Shown here in pieces: positions 6,186-8,753 of a stretch of DNA of 8,753 bases. Position numbers and translations under genes: made by a program. Position 1 is the stretch's first letter. Each line of letters begins with the position of its first letter. A model generated the notes under the pieces. The model ran no database searches. It saw only the letters and a list, made by a program, of their open reading frames with translations, and was not told the origin of the DNA. The stretch is from an uncultured Eubacteriales bacterium (GTDB lineage: Bacteria; Bacillota; Clostridia; Oscillospirales; Oscillospiraceae), in the NCBI GenBank assembly GCA_900553135.1, contig USCO01000089.1, positions 1 through 8,753 of the forward strand. The letters run 5' to 3'.

Positions 6186-6836
6186 TTATGCTTCGGGGAA
6201 AGATTCATAGGGCTGGGTGGAGGAGATGGTAAGGCCCAGATCCTCCAGCACCAGGTCCTCGCCGCCCGGGCCGCAGAAGTAGACATCCACGCTGTCGGGG
6301 TCGCCCATGCCGGGGACCACCGCCCAGGCCTGCAGGGTCTTCTTCACGCTGTCCAGAATGGTCTGGTCCAGCTGGTAGCTGTCATACACATGAAACTCGT
6401 CCTTCTGCTCCTCCGGAGGGCCGGAGAACAGGGAACAGGTCTGGGCAAAGGTGACGGTGATGCCCCCCTTGCCGGTGAAAATCTCCCCGTCCAGGTCCAG
6501 ATTCCAGCCGGTGAGCTGGGCCATCTGGGCCACCACCTCCTCGGGAGGCACCAGGCCGGTGTCGGTGAGTTCTCCCTCATAGACGCTGTCATACTGGGTG
6601 AACTGATCCCTGGAGCCGATGTACAGGGTCACGGTCTCCCCGTCCTGGGGCTGCTCCTGGGAGCTGTCCTCCTGACTCTGGGAGGCGTCGCCCTGGCTCT
6701 GAGCGGGGGACTGGGAGGAACTGCTCTGGCTGCCCTGGGTGGAGGAGGGGTCCTCCTGCACCTCATCCTGGGGGGCACAGGCCGCCAGGGTCAGCAGCAG
6801 GGCCCCGGCGCACAGCAGAGAAAAGATGGATCGCAT
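6186..6836 (-). CDS. Putative secreted lipoprotein with Ser/Gln-rich linker
   Basis: The 216-residue protein has a clear lipoprotein signal peptide: R2, a hydrophobic stretch at about 4-18 and a lipobox LAAC with C20 as the lipidation site, so it should be anchored on the outer face of the membrane. Residues about 23-67 are a low-complexity Ser/Gln/Glu/Asp linker. Residues about 68-216 form a mixed alpha/beta domain beginning VTLYIGSRDQF, which then gives PEEVVAQMAQLTGWNL, GGITVTFAQ, a helix, and VDVYFCGPGGE. This order is loosely like GerMN-type domains of sporulation lipoproteins (strand, PEEVV helix, strand after a G-rich turn), but I cannot confirm that. The ATG has AAAGGAG at 6 nt spacing. 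The gene lies only 77 nt downstream of dnaJ behind a terminator-like hairpin, with no clear promoter of its own, so it may depend on read-through. Function unknown. Confidence 0.8.
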   Translation of the reverse strand: MRSIFSLLCAGALLLTLAACAPQDEVQEDPSSTQGSQSSSSQSPAQSQGDASQSQEDSSQEQPQDGETVTLYIGSRDQFTQYDSVYEGELTDTGLVPPEEVVAQMAQLTGWNLDLDGEIFTGKGGITVTFAQTCSLFSGPPEEQKDEFHVYDSYQLDQTILDSVKKTLQAWAVVPGMGDPDSVDVYFCGPGGEDLVLEDLGLTISSTQPYESFPEA

Positions 6837-6860
6837 GGCAAACTCCTTTCTAGATAAGAG

Positions 6861-6908
6861 AAAAAGCGCCCTCTCCAGAGGGGTGCCCTGCTGGGGAAGA
6901 ACGCTTTT
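6861..6908 (-). terminator. Probable terminator/attenuator after dnaJ
   Basis: On the minus strand, AAAAGCG (complement of 6902-6908) pairs with CGCTTTT (complement of 6862-6868). Inside lie two small hairpins, GGG/CCC (6893-6895 with 6886-6888) and a 5-bp GAGGG/CCCTC stem (6878-6882 with 6869-6873). The run of five T at 6865-6861 follows directly. It starts just past the dnaJ stop and ends 24 nt before the lipoprotein ATG. The branched fold is less certain than a single hairpin, so it may be a partial terminator. Confidence 0.6.
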
Positions 6909-6913
6909 CCATG

Positions 6914-8074
6914 TCAGCGCTTTTTCTTGCGCTTGTCAAAAAAACCTTTCAGGCCGCTCTCTTCGGGCAGGTCCTCGCCCATGGACTGGGCAAAGGCCCG
7001 CAGGGCCTCCTTCTGCTCACTGTTGAGGGAGGTGGGCACCTGGACCCGCACGGTGACGTACTGGTCGCCCCGGCCGCGGCCCCGCAGCTCGGGAATGCCC
7101 TTGCCACGCAGGCGGAAGGTGGTGCCCGGCTGAGTACCGGCGGGCAGGGTGTACTTCACCTTGCCGTCGATGGTGGGGATCTCCAGCTCGGCGCCCATGG
7201 CCGCCTGGAAGAAGGAGACGGGCTGCTCATAGAGCACGGTGGTGCCGTCACGGCGGAACTGGGGATGGGGCTTGACCCGCACACCCACAATGAGGTCGCC
7301 GGCGGGGCCGCCGTTTTTGCCGGCGTTGCCCTGACCCCGCAGGGAGATGGCCTGGCCGTCGTCGATGCCGGCGGGGATGGTGACGGTGATGCGCTTGCTC
7401 TTCTTCACGCTGCCGCTGCCGCCGCAGGATTTGCAGGGGCTGTGGATGATCTTGCCCGTGCCCCGGCAGCGGGAGCAGGGAGCGGTGCTGGAGAAGGCGA
7501 AGCCGCCGGTGCGCTGCTGTACCCGGACCACGCCGGTGCCCCGGCAGTCGGGACAGGTCTCAGCGGTGGTGCCCGGCTCACAGCCGGAGCCGTGGCAGGC
7601 GTCGCACTCCTCGGTGCGGTTGAGGTTAATTTCCTTCTCGCAGCCGAAGGCGGCCTCCTCAAAGGTGATGGTCAGGTTGGCCCGCAGGCTCTCCCCCTTC
7701 TGGGGGCCGTTGCGCCGCTGGCCGCCGCCGCCGAAACCGCCGAAGCCCCCGCCGAAGAAGGAGCCGAAGATGTCGCCCAGGTCGATGTCCCCCATGTCGA
7801 AGCCGCCAAAGCCGCCGCCGGGGCCGCCCGCGCCGTAGTTGGGGTCCACCCCCGGGTGGCCGAACTGGTCATAGCGGGCCCGCTTCTCCTTGTCGGACAG
7901 GATGCTGTAGGCCTCGTTCACTTCCTTGAACTTGCCCTCGGCCTCTTTGTCCCCGGGGTTCATGTCGGGGTGATATTTTTTGGCCAATTTCCGGTAGGCC
8001 TTTTTGATCTCATCATCCGAGGCACCCTTGCTGACGCCCAGCACCTCGTAGTAGTCGCGTTTCTGTTCTGGCAT
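6914..8074 (-). CDS. dnaJ: Chaperone protein DnaJ (Hsp40, type I)
   Basis: DnaJ delivers unfolded proteins to DnaK and stimulates its ATPase. The 386-residue protein has the full type I layout. The J domain occupies about 6-70 with the essential H35-P36-D37. A Gly/Phe-rich region (72-118) follows. The zinc region has four CxxCxGxG motifs starting at C157, C174, C200 and C214. The C-terminal substrate-binding beta domains run from about 225 to 345, and the protein ends in a very basic KRKKKR tail. The ATG at 8074 gives the usual start just before KRDYYEVLGV; a longer frame to 8128 has no ribosome binding site and runs into a hairpin. The Shine-Dalgarno (GGTG, 6 nt away) is weak and sits within a short TGGTTCACCA-type dyad. 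dnaK lies 213 nt upstream on the same strand, so the genes are probably co-transcribed. Confidence 0.97.
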   Translation of the reverse strand: MPEQKRDYYEVLGVSKGASDDEIKKAYRKLAKKYHPDMNPGDKEAEGKFKEVNEAYSILSDKEKRARYDQFGHPGVDPNYGAGGPGGGFGGFDMGDIDLGDIFGSFFGGGFGGFGGGGQRRNGPQKGESLRANLTITFEEAAFGCEKEINLNRTEECDACHGSGCEPGTTAETCPDCRGTGVVRVQQRTGGFAFSSTAPCSRCRGTGKIIHSPCKSCGGSGSVKKSKRITVTIPAGIDDGQAISLRGQGNAGKNGGPAGDLIVGVRVKPHPQFRRDGTTVLYEQPVSFFQAAMGAELEIPTIDGKVKYTLPAGTQPGTTFRLRGKGIPELRGRGRGDQYVTVRVQVPTSLNSEQKEALRAFAQSMGEDLPEESGLKGFFDKRKKKR

Positions 8075-8110
8075 ATGGTTCACCAACTTTACAAGTGGAG
8101 TTATAAACAT

Positions 8111-8142
8111 GGGAAATGGCGGGGACATCCCCCGCCTTTCCC
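8111..8142. repeat. Stable hairpin upstream of dnaJ
   Basis: An inverted repeat with outer arms GGGAAA/TTTCCC (8111-8116, 8137-8142) and inner arms GGCGGGG/CCCCGCC (8118-8124, 8130-8136), one bulged base (8117) and a 5-nt loop. That is 13 bp with 9 G-C pairs. It lies 36 nt upstream of the dnaJ ATG in the dnaK-dnaJ mRNA. On the minus strand it is followed by ATGTTTATAAC, too poor in T for a confident terminator. It could be a processing or stability element, or a leaky terminator setting the dnaK:dnaJ ratio. Confidence 0.6.
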
Positions 8143-8156
8143 TTTGTTCTCACGCT

Positions 8157-8278
8157 GCGGATTGGGCACACGGCCGGGTCGCTTTCGCTCCGTCTCCGGA
8201 CACAAACAGCCGTATTTCATCCGGCTTGGTTTGTATCCGTCGCTGCGTTCCAAGCTCCCCTGTGTGCCTATCCTCCGC
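8157..8278 (-). other. Folded intergenic element between dnaK and dnaJ
   Basis: This stretch of the 213-nt spacer has no credible ORF but contains nested dyads. The outer stem joins 8159-8162 with 8270-8273 and 8165-8171 with 8262-8268 (GGAT, then GGCACAC, against GTGTGCC and ATCC). An inner hairpin joins 8197-8212 with 8222-8239: 11 pairs, a 2-nt bulge and 5 more pairs around a 9-nt loop. The one imperfect pair in the inner stem (C8201/A8235) becomes G-U in minus-strand RNA, so the fold fits the dnaK-dnaJ transcript better than the opposite strand. A competing pairing, GCTTGG at 8224-8229 with CCAAGC at 8250-8255, would break the inner hairpin. No CIRCE operator or known riboswitch motif was recognised. 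Confidence 0.5.
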
Positions 8279-8287
8279 GCTTATTTC

Positions 8288-8753
8288 TTACTTCTTGTCG
8301 TCGTCCACAACGGTGTAGTCGGCGTCCACCACGTCGTCGCCGCCGTTGCTGCCGCCGGCCTGGCCGCCAAAGTTGGCGCCGCCCATGTCGGGGCCGGCCT
8401 GGCCGCCCTGCTGCTGGTAGAGCTTCTCGCTGACAGCGTAGAAGGCCTTCTGCAGCTCCTCGGTGGTGTTCTTGATGGCCTCGGTGTCGGAGCCCTTCAG
8501 GGTCTCCTTCAGCTTGCCCAGAGCGTTCTCAATGTTGGAACGGTCGCCGGCGTCCATCTTGCCGCCCATCTCCTCCAGGGCCTTCTCGGTCTGGAAGACC
8601 ATCTGGTCGGCCTGGTTGCGGGTGTCGGCAGCCTCGCGCTGCTTCTTGTCCTCGGCGGCGAACTGCTCGGCCTCACGCACGGCCTTGTCGATGTCGTCCT
8701 TGGACATGTTGGTGGAGGAGGGGATGGTGATGTGCTGCTCCTTGCCGGTGCCC
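8288..8753 (-). CDS. dnaK: Chaperone protein DnaK (Hsp70), C-terminal fragment (cut by window edge)
   Basis: The last roughly 155 residues of DnaK, the ATP-driven Hsp70 chaperone; the nucleotide-binding domain lies beyond the right edge. The frame enters as GTGKEQHITIPSSTN, the highly conserved end of the substrate-binding beta domain. It continues with the helical lid (SKDDIDKAVREAEQFAAEDKK and following helices), then a Gly/Gln/Asn-rich flexible tail and the acidic end DDVVDADYTVVDDDKK, which in Hsp70s helps bind co-chaperones. The ATG at 8707 is internal, not a start. It is followed on the same strand by dnaJ, the usual Firmicute order (hrcA-grpE-dnaK-dnaJ). The spacer before dnaJ is longer than usual and strongly structured. 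Confidence 0.97.
   Translation of the reverse strand, partial: GTGKEQHITIPSSTNMSKDDIDKAVREAEQFAAEDKKQREAADTRNQADQMVFQTEKALEEMGGKMDAGDRSNIENALGKLKETLKGSDTEAIKNTTEELQKAFYAVSEKLYQQQGGQAGPDMGGANFGGQAGGSNGGDDVVDADYTVVDDDKK

Noticed and set aside
7670..7870. Tandem repeat around the Gly/Phe-rich part of dnaJ
   Set aside because: The repeated GCC/CCG triplets simply encode the normal Gly/Phe linker of DnaJ.
8075..8287. CIRCE operator, tRNA or small gene between dnaK and dnaJ
   Set aside because: No TTAGCACTC/GAGTGCTAA repeat and no cloverleaf with a TTCRA arm was found. The short frames there lack ribosome binding sites and run into dnaJ or dnaK in antisense.

Overview
The window reads as chromosomal DNA of a high-GC, low-mobility Firmicute. 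The closest match I can suggest is the gut Oscillospiraceae (Flavonifractor / Lawsonibacter / Pseudoflavonifractor type). This is inferred from the strong G/C third-position bias, the AAGGAG-type ribosome binding sites, the sigma-A-like promoters and the protein families. No rRNA, tRNA, CRISPR, insertion sequence or phage gene was seen. Ten genes can be supported; the first and last are cut by the window edges.

Layout. (1) 2-283, + strand: C-terminal end of a MATE transporter, converging on the next operon across a perfect 16-bp hairpin that can terminate both transcripts. (2) 335-2562, - strand: a tight three-gene operon in the order thiamine diphosphokinase (thiN), single-domain GlmU-like nucleotidyltransferase, NYN/OST-HTH protein. 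The first two genes overlap by 4 nt and the last two are 2-3 nt apart. (3) 2563-2725: a compact divergent promoter region with one sigma-A-like promoter on each strand and a GC-rich palindrome at the start of the thiN transcript. (4) 2726-6141, + strand: a three-gene operon of cysteine desulfurase, full-length MATE transporter and COG1237-type metallo-beta-lactamase-fold protein, closed by a strong bidirectional terminator at 6146-6178. (5) 6186-8753, - strand: the 3' end of the heat-shock cluster, read as dnaK (partial), then a 213-bp structured spacer, dnaJ, a terminator-like structure and a small Ser/Gln-rich lipoprotein.

How the genes fit together. DnaK and DnaJ form the Hsp70 chaperone pair; grpE and probably hrcA would lie beyond the right edge. 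ThiN makes thiamine diphosphate and the cysteine desulfurase mobilises sulfur, so the two divergent operons meet at cofactor and sulfur metabolism, but neither contains a dedicated thiamine biosynthesis gene. The GlmU-like enzyme probably makes an activated sugar, perhaps UDP-GlcNAc. The NYN/OST-HTH protein is a predicted RNA-directed nuclease of unknown target. The MATE and metallo-hydrolase genes look like an export and detoxification or modification pair with unknown substrates.

Nothing here is a clearly new defence or mobile system. The parts most worth a second look are the folded dnaK-dnaJ spacer (8157-8278), the stable ThiN/GlmU-like/NYN gene set, and the cysteine desulfurase-MATE-metallohydrolase operon.
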